From NCBI RefSeq assembly GCF_000005505.3, contig NC_016133.3, positions 26,452,508-26,516,507 on the forward strand: a stretch of DNA of 64,000 nucleotides, given 5' to 3'. This document shows, piece by piece, positions 22,756-33,089 of this stretch (the first letter of the stretch is position 1; each line of letters starts with the position of its first letter). The position numbers were made by a program, and so were the translations under genes. A model generated the notes under the pieces. That model saw only the letters and a list, made by a program, of their open reading frames with translations. It did not search any database and had not been told where the DNA came from. The stretch comes from Brachypodium distachyon (taxonomy: Eukaryota > Streptophyta > Magnoliopsida > Poales > Poaceae).

Positions 22756-23555
22756 GGAGAGGCCTCGTACCCCGCCTACTGGCCCAGCACGTCTCCAAAA
22801 GGCCCACAGGACCAACTGCAACCAGGCGCCCAAGGCCACGCACGAGGAATAAAAGGAAACCTAGACGTCGTCGTCTTCGAAGAAACTTCAATCTCATGTG
22901 GTTCCCCCTCGTCTCTTATGGCCGATCTGGCCTTAAGAGATGAGGAGAACCACAGATCAACGTCTGGCTTCAAGTTTTGCTACCTTCTTTTGCTAGGTTT
23001 TTGTGTGCTTCTCGGTGGCATCTTGGTGATGGAGACGCCGTCGTCTAGAAGATTGGTGTCTTGGCTCCTTCATCGTCCTGGTGTAGGCGTTGCAACCTAT
23101 ACCATGGAGTCAGTGGTTCTCACGACACGTCTTTTCGGGTTGCTGGTCTTTTTCCGTGTGGATTCAACAACGGAGAAGCAGTTTTACAGCTTGTCTCGCA
23201 AAGGGCCATGGTGCATTCAACGATCTTAGGTTCTCACCATTTGAGGTGGGCGGCTCATGCGGCTTTTCAAAACCTCCGAGGTTAGTTCAGCTTGTGCAAG
23301 CATGGTATTCTGCAATTTTGTCAACAATATGTGGCCCGTGATTTTGAGTCTCTACCCGAGTCTACGAGTCGGCTAGACACTCGGGGTCCAATCCCACCGG
23401 GAGTGCTGGCCGCGCACCCGGTTACTTTGGCTGCCTCGACCTTCGGGTCCGTCGACCCCGCCGCCCTTCGGGTCCCCCGGCTTCACCGTCCTTTAGGTCC
23501 TCAGCAGAGTCGACCAGGATCATCTGCGCCCGACCCAAGTCGAACTCATCCTATA
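22756..23555. other. Unassigned stretch with a 26-bp hairpin
   Basis: No domain is recognised. An inverted repeat lies at 22897-22923 and 22929-22954 (arms TGTGGTTC...TGGCC, five-base spacer). The end of the stretch contains short CGGGTCC-rich sequence before the LINE. Confidence 0.45.
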
Positions 23556-25346
23556 TTTGTTGGAATCTATGTCCAGCTTAAAAATTAACTTCTTGAAAAG
23601 TGAAATTACTTTGGTCACCTCCGATGATCAAAAGGCTCTATCTTATGCTGAGCTTTTCAATTGTCAGATTGGGAAGTGGCCTATGAAATATCTTGGGATG
23701 CCTGTTTGCCCTGATAGATTATTAGTTTCAGAATGGAAGTTGTTATAAGACAAGCTCCAAAAGAGGTTGGATGGTTGGAAGGGGGTGTCCTATCAATTGG
23801 AGGGAGAACTACTCTATTGAATGCATGCCTTGCTAGCACACCTACTTATCATATGTCTATGTATCTTCGACCTAAAACTACTATTGAAAAACTTGGCAAG
23901 ATCAGGAGAAGATTCCTATGGCAGGGGGGTGAGAACAAAAGGAAATATCACCTAGTTAAATGGAATCTTGTATGCTCCCCAAAGAAGAAGGGGGGGGGGG
24001 GGGCTAGGTGCTACGAACTTGTTTACATTCAATATTGCTCTTATGGGGAAATGGTGGTGGAAATTGGAAGAAGAAAATGGTCTGTGGCAAGACATTGTCA
24101 AGGCGAAATACCTACGTGGGAAAGGTGTTTTTCATTCTAGCCGCAGACCTGCGGATTCTGCTTGCTGGGGAGATCTTTTACACCTGAAGCAAATTTACTT
24201 GCAGGTGAGGTGTGTGTGGGGAGGGGGGGGGGGGACGCCAGGTGTGGTCATATACCCCTCTTTGTCAGTTATTTCCTAGGCTCTTTGAGATTTCTGAAAA
24301 CATAGGTTGTACTGTGCGTGAGCTTTACGACTCTAGATGGCGCCTTACCTTTTGTCGTTGGCTAGATCCAGAGTTAGTGGCTCTACATGATAAGATCTGG
24401 GGGGGGGGGGTTGCTCTTAATGAAGAAAGAGATCTACCGCGCATCTGGTGTCGATACTGTTAAATCTACGTATGCGCAGCTTGCTAGGAGGGGCGTAGAC
24501 AGGCCCTTCAATCACCTTTGGAAAGCAAAAATTCGTCTAAAAATTAAGATTTGGCTTTGGTTAATTTGGCACAATGCTATCGCAAGTAAAGATAACATGA
24601 CCAGACGTAAGTGGGTGCAAGACACTCATTGCAGATACTATTCATCACTTGTTCTTTGGGTGTCCAGCTGCCAAGTATGTGTGGAGCGTGATAATCTTGT
24701 CTATTGGTGCTAATACAAGACCTGGGCTCTTTACTCGATATTTTTGGTGGATCTCTCGAACGCTAAAAGCTTCCAGGAATGTGCAGGTAGTTGCAGTTGC
24801 AGCTATTTGCTGCATGGGCCCTCTTGGAACTACGAAATCGTGCATGTTTTGAACATCGTTTGATACGATCTGTATGCTTGTGCCTTCTAACGTTACTGGG
24901 CAAGTCTATCAGCTGAGGGTGACAAAATTCGGCGCTTCGGCTATTCAGGCTCAAGCTCTGAAGCACCATGATGACCAGGCCAGGGAAGATTGGAAGCGAC
25001 TATCTGATACCTCCAACCTGGCCGCTGACGGCACTGGAAGCAAGAAGAAAAAGACTGGAGACTGATAAGGCTTCCCTGTGTACTCGGGACAGCAAGCTAG
25101 GCGTTTGGGTTCAAAGTGCATGATCAAGAAGTGTCGACCTTCAGGTCCTGAGTGCCTGCAGTTTTTAGTTTTTACTTGTCTGCTGTCTTGTGAGCTTATT
25201 TCAGACCCTGTTATATGTCTGTTTTGGATATGTTCTTGATCGTCCATGGACGACAATTGTGTGCAAAACTATGTGGGTGGTGTAAACAACCTTGTTCCGT
25301 TATCTTCTGATAGTGGAATCCGGTCGTGTCACCATTTAAAAAAAAT
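23556..25346 (+). pseudogene. LINE relic (RT C-terminal part and zf-RVT)
   Basis: The first open stretch (LKINFLKSEI, KWPMKYLGMPVC) is the end of a LINE reverse transcriptase. It continues, in several frames, through GGLGATNLFTFNIALMGKWW, LWQDIVKAKYLRGKG, PLCQLFPRLFEI and the zinc-binding reverse transcriptase domain (FNHLWKAKIRLKIKIWLWL ... IHHLFFGCPAAKYVW). An A-run at 25338-25346 marks the 3' end. The frame is broken by G runs at 23990-24003, 24223-24234 and 24399-24410, which fall where the family has only short GG codons. The 5' endonuclease part is missing, as usual in truncated LINE copies. Confidence 0.82.
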
Positions 25347-25920
25347 TAGTATACATAGGGAACTCGTTGATGATTGACTTTTTCACGTCGCCCGAGTTAA
25401 CATAGGACGAGATTGCGACCTCGTGGAGACCATCAAAATATTCGTGTTTCTACGCGCCTGAGCGTACCAGATGCCGGGCCGGTCCTGCGGACATGGCGAA
25501 AGCAACATAGCTCCTACAATATAGCTCTGCCAGCTCGCTCGATCCTCCGGCGCGGCGTGTGGCCACCGACGTGCTCTCCCGCCCGCCCGTTGACAACCGG
25601 GGCTGGGGGCTTCAGTATGCGCGCCAGGCGGCCTCGTTATTCGGCGGGGAACCTTCGCGTGACGGCAAAAACAAGGAACCACGAGAAGCAGAAGATTATA
25701 CTGTACTCTAGGGTTTCACAGGTCACAGCTGTCGTTTTGCCAATCTCCACGCGCGCCCGCGCGTACGTCAACCTCGATCACTAGTACCCATGCATATGCA
25801 TGCGAGCGCGCTGGTGCCCCAATCAATAGATACCTAAGCAGCATGCAGCTAGCTCGTGCACACCAAATCACCCTCTGGGTTTAATGATCTGATAGATGGT
25901 TCTAGCAGCTGCACGCATTC
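25347..25920. other. Upstream region of the cystatin-like gene
   Basis: No ORF of note. The GC-rich part (25430-25760) shows no recognisable domain. Repeated TAGCTAGC strings occur from 25850 on. Confidence 0.4.
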
Positions 25921-25928
25921 TATATATA
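25921..25928 (+). promoter_or_regulatory. TATA box of the cystatin-like gene
   Basis: TATATATA, about 155 bases before the ATG at 26083. Transcription would start near 25955, giving a 5' UTR of about 130 bases rich in GCTAGCTA. The assignment rests on position and motif only. Confidence 0.55.
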
Positions 25929-26082
25929 GAAGGTATCTGTGTCTGAGCATTCCACACACAGAGCTAGCTAGCTACCACAAGTTAATGAGCCATTGAGACA
26001 ATTAAGCTCAGTAGCTAGCTAGCACATAGTGAAGCTAGCCGTAATTACCAATCCAGATATAGTCATCACCAATCCATCGAAC

Positions 26083-26466
26083 ATGAAGCAGTCGGCGGCT
26101 GTTGCTGCCCTAGCTCTCGTGGTCGCTGCGGCGGTGCTGCTGCCCGTGGCGAGGGTGCAGGCCATCGAGACGAGGCCGTCCAAGTACACGTACCAGGAGG
26201 ATGTAAACAGCGACTTCGTGAAGGGCCTGGGCAGGTTCGCGGTGACGGTGTACAAGCTCGCCCACGAGCTAACCAGCATGTCCTACGCGAGCACGTCGCA
26301 GTGCTGGTCCGTGCCATCCAACGAGGGCGTCGAGTACTGGATGGTGATCACCGTGCAGGACGGCACAGGCGCCTACGGCTACGGGAGGTACGTCTGCATC
26401 GTGTGGGGCATCCCGGGCTCAGAGTCCAAGACGTGGAAGCTTCTCAGTTGCAACAGCACCAGCTGA
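26083..26466 (+). CDS. Secreted cystatin-like protein, atypical
   Basis: A single exon of 127 residues. The ATG at 26083 is chosen over the longer non-ATG frame because a clear signal peptide follows at once (MKQSAAVAALALVVAAAVLL, cleavage likely after VQA at residue 27). The mature part has VKGLGRFAVTVYKLAHE, matching the LARFAV helix motif of phytocystatins, then a beta-rich segment VEYWMVITVQDG and YVCIVWG, and a final SKTWKLLSC that parallels the PW hairpin before the cystatin C-terminus. The central QxVxG loop that blocks papain-like proteases is not recognisable (QCWSVPSNEG stands there). Three Cys are present in the mature protein, which classical phytocystatins lack. So a cystatin fold is likely, while protease inhibition is uncertain. 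Expected location: apoplast or vacuole. The gene sits between LINE relics and has no disabling mutation. Confidence 0.72.
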   Translation: MKQSAAVAALALVVAAAVLLPVARVQAIETRPSKYTYQEDVNSDFVKGLGRFAVTVYKLAHELTSMSYASTSQCWSVPSNEGVEYWMVITVQDGTGAYGYGRYVCIVWGIPGSESKTWKLLSCNSTS

Positions 26467-26501
26467 AAAATGATCCCGCTATATATATATATCGGTCTAC
26501 G

Positions 26502-26663
26502 TAGAGCTACAACTTTGTGGCATTCAGGATACCTTTTGACCTTCCTTAGTTCAACAAAATGAACTAAATTTTTAAAATGACACAACTTTTTAAAATACTA
26601 GTTCATTTGTTTGAACTAAAAATGGTCAAAAGATATCCTGAGGGTCACCATGTTGCACCTCTA
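26502..26663. mobile_element. hAT-type MITE (162 bp) with 8-bp TSD
   Basis: The element starts TAGAGCTACAAC and ends GTTGCACCTCTA, giving terminal inverted repeats of ~38 bp (imperfect) that include CAGGATACCTTTTGACC on one side and GGTCAAAAGATATCCTG on the other. It is flanked by GGTCTACG at 26494-26501 and 26664-26671, an exact 8-bp duplication as made by hAT transposases. It has no coding capacity. It lies 36 bases after the stop of the cystatin-like gene and so is probably within its 3' UTR. Confidence 0.88.
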
Positions 26664-26671
26664 GGTCTACG

Positions 26672-27042
26672 TACTTAGCACGCGTTGATTATTGAGGTTA
26701 CAACATTTTGAGATTGATAGCTTCCTCTGTCTCTCCTGGTTTTGATTATTTTTGCGTTTTTCATTTTATCATGATGACGTACTTCGATTACCGTGGAATT
26801 AATAAATTTTCTACACACAGCATGCATGCTCGCTTGTTTTTCTTGTCATGCACAATTAACAGTCATTTGCACACTGATCACATTGCCTATCGCACAAGGT
26901 TTCAAGGTTTCAATCCCTGTTACTACATGCATTAGGAGATGTGATGGGGCGTCAACGCTTACGGTTGATGTCCATCGCGCATGGCTAAAAAAAGGAAACG
27001 TGTGCGATGAGATCGATTGCACAATGCAGACCCTACTCACTC
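26672..27042. other. AT-rich intergenic stretch
   Basis: No ORF, repeat or motif of note between the MITE and the LINE tail. Confidence 0.4.
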
Positions 27043-28531
27043 TTTTTTTTCGAAAAGGGGTGGAAAACCCGGCCTCTGCATCAATCGATGCACAAAACTA
27101 TTTTTATTGCAAAATTATAAAGAGTAGGTCTTACAAGTCACCGACAAGCGATCATGGATTCAAAAATAAGCCAGCTAAAAACATCAATCATGACGAATCT
27201 ATAATTGAAGGCGTCTAGTACACCGTCAGCCAGTCCGGTTGACAATATCCCGAGACACCGTCTCCAGCCGGTTACATCCAATATCCATAAGTCCCCTCAG
27301 GTGCACAGGAAGTAGGAAAATCCAAAGAAGGATCCAGTGCGTAACTTTGAAGATAACGTGCAAAAAGTTGTAAACTTTGGATCGATTAAAAACCTCATCA
27401 TTCCTGCAATTTCAGATAGCCCAACAAAAAGCCGAAAGTCCCATCCACATATGATGCACCAGATAATACGAGCAAGAGGGCAGGAGAGAAAAAGATTTTG
27501 AATATTGCTCTCATCAGCATCACAGAAGCAACATTTTAAACTCCCTTGCCAATTCCGCTTCGCAAGATTGTCTTTAGTTAAAATAACCTGCCGATCTAGG
27601 AACCACATAAATATTTTGACTTTGGAGGGAATCTTTAACTGCCAAATGTATTTTCGACGAAAAACCGTTTGCCATCCATAAAGTCCACGTACATAGACTT
27701 TACAGAAAAAACACCAGAGGGAGTAAGACTTCAAACAAATCTGTCGGGCTCAGTCAAAAAATTAACCGTCATAAGCCGCTGAACCAAGTGCAACCATCTT
27801 ATCCATTTATCCCCAATGAGATTTCGTTTGGAGCGGGGAAGTGCCAAGCCAGGTGTCTTCCCATAAACGAATTCCAGTCCCATCCCCAAGGATAAAACAC
27901 CTGCAATTAAAAAAATCATCTTTAACATGCATGAGGCCCTTCCAAAACTGCGAGTCAGTCGGTTAGGCCAGCGTTTGGGAAAGAGTGCTATTCTGGAGGT
28001 ATTTATTTCTTATCATCTCTTGCCACATACCTTCCTCGTTAAGTAGCCTAAACAACCATTTGCTGAGGAGGCATCTAGTTTTAAACTCCAGAACCTCAAT
28101 GCCTAGGCCCCCCGATCTTTGGGGCGACAAATAATATTCCGTTTGGTCAATCTGTACTTGCGCTTATGCTCGTCTGATTGTCAAAAGAAACGAGATCTGT
28201 AAAAATCCAATCTTTTACAAACTCCAACAGGAATCTCAAGAAAGGATAACATAAACATGGGCATAGAAGTCAACACCGAATGATAATGAAATGAGGGTTA
28301 GGCGGTCACCGTAGGACAGCAATTTCCCTTGCCAACAGCGCTCCCTCCCTGGACAAGCGCTTGTTGTAGGAACGGCCACTTGACTTTATCATAGGCCTTC
28401 TCAAAGTCAATTTTAAAAAGAACCCCATCCATTTTCTTCCGATGAAGCTCATGGATGGTCTCATGAAGAACAACCACACCTTCTAAGATGTGACGTCCTG
28501 GCCTAAATGCCATTTGAGTCGGGCTAACCAA
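27043..28531 (-). pseudogene. LINE relic on the minus strand
   Basis: The A-tail is the T run at 27043-27050. Reading upstream on the minus strand, 27734-27297 encodes a zinc-binding RT-associated domain (KYIWQLKIPSKVKIFMWFL, CCFCDADESNIQNLFLSCP). At 28531-28298 lies RT sequence (TQMAFRPGRHILEGVVVLHE, KIDFEKAYDKVKW) that includes the family's first catalytic Asp. The stretch between is out of frame. The relic is 5'-truncated next to the CACTA end at 28620. It is a different LINE copy from that at 23556-25346. Confidence 0.82.
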
Positions 28532-29393
28532 CTGCTTAGCGATCCCCGCAATGCGATTACTACAGAAAACCCCTTACGTGTGATGGACACGTGTTTCCTT
28601 TCTATAACTGTGTGTGATGCACTACTACACAAAACCCCTTACGTGAACCGCTCCAGTGGCGGTTCGGTCTAAAACTCACCGCCACTGGAGGCCATTTGGG
28701 GCATTCTCGCACATCACCAGTGGCAGCCCTTATCTTTCCAAAGTAGTCACTGGTGATCTTACGGAAATCCCGGTAGACCTACACTGGCCGGTTCCTGTCT
28801 GAACGGCCACTAGTATATCCTCTTTATATCACTAGCATAAAACCTGCTATAGGACAACAAAGGTTAGTGGCGAGTATAGGGGCGCACCCCACTAATGCTC
28901 AACATTAGTGGCGAGTATTGGAAGGTCGCCACTAATGCTTGGTTTCAGAAAACCAAAAAATTCGAAAAACCACCTATTAGTGGCAATTTTTTCCAAGAAT
29001 CGCCACTAATGCTCGTTTCCAGAAACCACCTATTAGTGGCGATTTGTCAGAGCACGGGTCTCCGGCACCGGGGATGCTGGGACCCCTTGTTGTTCGATGA
29101 GGGGCGAGGTGAGCGCTCTGGTGATCGCCGGAGTGGCGTAAGACACGAAGTGTCGACACTTGGATTTACTCAGGTTCGGGCCACTCGGAGATGTAATACC
29201 CTACGTCCTGCGTAGTGTTGTATTCACGAAATGTGTTTGTGTTCTTACAGACTGCCCTGGGAAGTTCCCGGGTGAGCTACTTGATCTCCTAAGAGATTCT
29301 GCTATGAATGAGGGCAACACTCGTTCCTACCAACTGAGGGTCCAACCCTTTGACCGATGGCCTTGGTCCTCCTTTTATAGTCAAGGGGATAGA

Positions 29394-30156
29394 CGAGGGC
29401 AAACAGAGTTTGACACGTTGCCGAACTTAGTGTGGTCCGTATCGACCACAGCACGGGCTGGAGTTCTTCAACCTAGTGTTTTCCGTGGCCCTTCAGAGTG
29501 TCAAATGTTCTCGTCTTAAGGCCCCGCAGTATCTCTGCGTTGGCGCGCTCCACTTGCCCGTTGCTCCTTGGATGAGCGACAGAGGCAAAGTGAATTTTAG
29601 TGTCCATGTCCTCGCAGTAAGCTTGGAACACCGCACTACTGAATTGCGTGCCATTATCCAGCTCCGCACTCCACGCGTCGTGCGCTGGCGTGTCTTGCGG
29701 TGGCTCATAGCATACCATGACACGCGCAGCAATGATGGCTTCCGCTAGGGTTTGGGCGGGGGGCTGCCAGTTCTCCGACCGGCTGCCGTCCGCCCGGTTG
29801 CCCGGTGCCCTCGGATGTGAGGGCCCACACTCCGTTGGCGTCGCACGCGACGCGCTGTGGTCATGCCGCAGCGACGCGCTGTGGCCTTGCGGAGGGAGCT
29901 CGCTGGCTGGCACGGGCGACGTTGAGGTCGCCTGTGCGGCTGGCTCCGGTGCTAGGCGCCGCAGGCCCCCTTTGACAATTGTCCATCGACGCCCGAGGAG
30001 GTGGCGGTGGCAGCTGCGGTGGCTGCTGCTGTTGTCATTGAGGGGCCCCTGTTCCCCTTGGCCTTGCGACGCACGCGCGGCGTCGTGGGATCGAGTACGC
30101 ATGGCGAGTGTGTCGCGAAAGTCTACTCGGGGCTCGTCTCCCTTCTTGGGTTGCAT
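29394..30156 (-). pseudogene. gag-integrase fusion inside the Tat derivative
   Basis: The frame opens with MQPKKGDEPRVDFRDTLAMR, which looks like a Tat gag start. It runs through a low-complexity basic and Pro/Ala-rich stretch and reaches AEAIIAARVMVCYEPPQ. At about 29655 it passes directly into the integrase core: DNGTQFSSAVFQAYCEDMD, HPRSNGQVERANAE and KTRTFDTLKGHGKH. So several kilobases between gag and integrase are gone, and the frame stays open across the join. It holds the second Asp and the Glu of the D,D,E triad but not the first Asp, so it cannot be an active integrase. Confidence 0.85.
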
Positions 30157-30261
30157 GGCGAGCTAGCGTGGATGATGTCGCTGTTGAAGAAGCTGATGAC
30201 GAAGCCGGTGACGATGCGGTCACCCGAAGTTCTCTGCACACCCCCCTACTGGCACGCCAGA

Positions 30262-31045
30262 TGTCGGAGCATGGGTCTCCGGCACCGGGGATGCTGGGCA
30301 CCCACTTGTTGTTCGGTGAGGGGCGAGGGGAGCGCTCCGGCGATCGCCGGAGTGGCGTAAGACACGAAGTGTCGACACTCGGATTTACCCAGGTTCGGGC
30401 CACCCGGAGGTGTAATACCCTACGTCCTGCTTAGAGTTGTATTCACGAAATGTGTGTGTGTTTTCACAGACTGCTCCGGGAAGTTCCCGGGTGAGCTACT
30501 TGATCTCCTAAGAGATTCTGCTATGAACGAGGGCAACACTCGTTCCTACCAACCGAGGGTCCAACCCTTTGACCGATGGCCTTGGTCCTCTTTTTATAGT
30601 CAAGGGGATACCACAGGTGCCGATGCATGCAACGTGACATCTTTCCCACACGCGTGTCGTTGCCACAAAACTCTCCCTACTGTAGATCCGCGCTGGGCTT
30701 CATGCAGCGCCCAGGCCACTATGCAATGTAAACAAAACAGTTCTTAGGGTAGCCGCTCTAGACTTGTTGAGCAAGACTAGCCATGCCGATGTGACTCTTG
30801 TCGGTGCATTTAATGCACTCCGCCCGTCGTGTGGTCTTGTCACCGCTGTTCCGTCGGCCCCACCTGCGACCCCCGAAGCCCGGGTACCCGGGAGGCACCC
30901 CGGTACCGGTGCCCGGCAAGTTGCGGGGGAGCGAACCGGTAACTTCCCGGGTTCGCCCTTCCCAGGAAGCCGGCCTAGCGGGATCTCATCAGCCGCGACC
31001 CACGGGTCCCGTGCCAGTGGGGCCCCGCGGGCCACTGGTACGACA
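30262..31045 (-). repeat. Tat 5' LTR of the deletion derivative (784 bp)
   Basis: It starts (minus strand) TGTCGTACCAGTGGCCC at 31045 and ends GCTCCGACA at 30262. TATAAAAAG on the minus strand near 30598 and the conserved Tat block at 30385-30430 lie in its 3' half. It is the same family as the LTR at 58357-59245. Confidence 0.88.
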
Positions 31046-31789
31046 CGATTTTCCCAAGAATCCCCACTAATGACCACTGATAGCATTTTCATAAATGAGT
31101 AAAATATTCAGATTATATTTTGTGATTGTAAAAAAACTTAAACACCTGTACTTTTGAATGAGTTACTATGTGTTCATCTTACACTAAGCATTTCAATTCA
31201 AAATTCAAATATTTATGCCCAACTTTTAATGATTATTTAGACATTTTAGTAGTAATTTAAATTTATAAACTTCATTTTCATTCAGAAAAGTCATAGAATT
31301 GGCATGGAGAGTGGTACTACCATAATATACCTATATATAAAAAATTGTTTGAAAATATGAAATAAATCTTATAATTTGTTTCGTTTTGTTCCATTTTCAA
31401 CATTTTCTTCTTAAATTTATTTATGCATGTTCATTATCACTATGCCAAATTTCAGCCTATTATGATTTAAACTGAATTGTATAAATTTACTACAAAAGGT
31501 CCATATAATGCAAACATTTAGTAATACATTCAAAAGTAGAAGTGCTTAATTTTTTTTACATCCACCAAATATAATTTGAATATTTTACTAATTTCTAAAA
31601 ATGCTATCAGTGACTATTTTTAGCTTAGGAATCGCCCCAGATAGATAAATAGAGGACTTGGAGAACCCCCCCCTCTAGTACTGTAGTAGGGTATCAAGTG
31701 TATCAGTGGCGATTTCTGTGGGTGTACACGCCCCTAATACTAATTTGGGCAACCATTTTCGGGCCCAAATACCCAACACGACTCTTCCC

Positions 31790-31796
31790 TATAAAA
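31790..31796 (+). promoter_or_regulatory. TATA box of the gene-like unit in the older CACTA
   Basis: TATAAAA within CCCTATAAAAGGGG, followed by a pyrimidine-rich leader that is split by the CACTA insertion at 31878 and appears to resume at 38763. Confidence 0.5.
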
Positions 31797-32392
31797 GGGG
31801 CCTAACCCTAACCCCCACCCCCTCTCCCTACTCTCACGAGCGCCCCCCCCCCCCCCCCCACCCCTCTCCCCAACTCCCACTACTCCAAAAACCCCTCCAG
31901 TGGCGGTCAAAAAATGGGGTTGGTGGTAATAATCATGCCAGCCACCAACTCTGCGTCATTGGAGGTTTTAGCACCCGTGGCGGGTAAAATACCCGCCACT
32001 GCTGCTCCGAGATCACCAATGTCGGGTAACTACCCGCCCCTGAAGACCTATAAACCGCCACTGTAAATCCCTCCGGCACCACCCGAAAAGTGCATGGAGT
32101 ACAGCAGTGGAGGGCGCAGTACTCGCCACTAGATATTTCCAGTGGCGGTCTATGGCCACCGCCACTGGAACAGTTTCCAGTGGCGGTGGTGTCTAACCGC
32201 CACTGGTACTATTTTTTCCTGAAAAAAAATAAATGAATTATGTATAAAAATAAATATTCCTGTAGCACAGAAATAGCAGGAATACAGAACAACACAGAAA
32301 ATAGCAGGAATACAATAGCACAGTATACAGCACCAAAGAAACATAATAGCAGAAAATATATTACAAAGTTCCACACGAATTATACATTCAAG

Positions 32393-32925
32393 TCACATGC
32401 ATGTATACAAAGTGTTCGAAAGAATGAGCCACAAATAAAAGTGTTCCACACAATTTAACCACTTTTGGCAACAATCCCGCCGCCGTAGTAATCCCCACTC
32501 GTTTTGAGGACCTCCTTGTGGATCGCCGATGTCCTTCTGGGTCTCATACACGAGAATTTCTGAGTTGTGCCCTAATTCGGCGTTGGCCAGAAACCAATTC
32601 CTCACTTCTTCGAAGGTCTTCATCCCCTTCGGCTTGAAGTCGTTGATCATCTGTTGAATAGTGTGCGCGCAGTAGTTACCACAGTAGATGGATCCTTTAG
32701 GCTGTTGCTCGCAAGGGAACCTGAAAGTGTGCCTGAGGGGAGTGTCAGGATTGCGGCTGAAGCCAGGCATCGCGTACCATTTCACCGCGTCGTGACAGGC
32801 TGAGTCGATGACATTTTTGATCGGGTCAAAGTCGCGTTGTGGTTCATTCTCCTTGCGTCGTAGTGGATCAAAATATGTGACCCCTCCAAGATCGAGGCAG
32901 ATGGCGATTGTCACCCAATGGCCAC
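32393..32925 (-). pseudogene. Ulp1-like (C48) cysteine protease domain of the CACTA
   Basis: Ulp1 family proteases remove SUMO or similar tags; plant CACTA elements often carry one. Here a splice acceptor (AAACAG) near 32926 precedes GHWVTIAICLDL, which has the catalytic His. The Asp follows in VTYFDPL and the Gln/Cys segment is EQQPKGSIYCGNYCAHTIQQ. So the His-Asp-Cys set is preserved. The C-terminal part (KTFEEVRNWFLAN ... RRRDCCQKWL) is typical of these CACTA ORFs. The upstream exon may be at 33250-33090 (ILRLWCVHYTREAYRV). I call it a pseudogene only because the full spliced frame cannot be confirmed; it may be intact. Confidence 0.75.
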
Positions 32926-33089
32926 TGTTTCACAAAAGGACGCACATTGTATTAGACAAATAATATAACAAGCAAGTCTTCCGACGGAAAAAGATGTATG
33001 TATTCACGCGAATTGAAAACAACTTACTGTAGATGGTACAATATCAATATAAAATGGCGATCTTGGTGCTTCAACATGAATTGAGTGGG

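Larger units (their letters stand above)
29045..31045 (-). mobile_element. Tat deletion derivative with intact TSD
   Basis: The insertion starts TGTCAGAGC and ends TACGACA, and is flanked by CGATT at 29040-29044 and 31046-31050. On the minus strand it has a complete 5' LTR (31045-30262, 784 bp), a putative primer-binding site starting TGGC (about 30260-30243), a gag start fused to integrase sequence, and only the last ~349 bases of the 3' LTR (29393-29045). The rest of pol, the aORF and most of the 3' LTR are deleted. TATA boxes on the minus strand lie near 29373 and 30598. Confidence 0.9.
28620..31874. mobile_element. Older CACTA transposon, left part
   Basis: A terminal sequence CACTACTACACAAAACCCC begins at 28620. 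It is followed by inverted subterminal motifs: CCAGTGGCGG and CCGCCACTGG up to 28760, then TTAGTGGCGA and TCGCCACTAAT at 28865-29044 and at 31055-31065. A near copy of the terminus (ATTACTACAGAAAACCCC) lies at 28553, so an end may be duplicated. Two insertions interrupt it: the Tat derivative at 29045-31045 and the CACTA at 31878. Its right end is not identified; the gene-like unit at 38824-39206 is probably part of it. AT-rich sequence 31051-31690 holds no gene. Confidence 0.65.
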
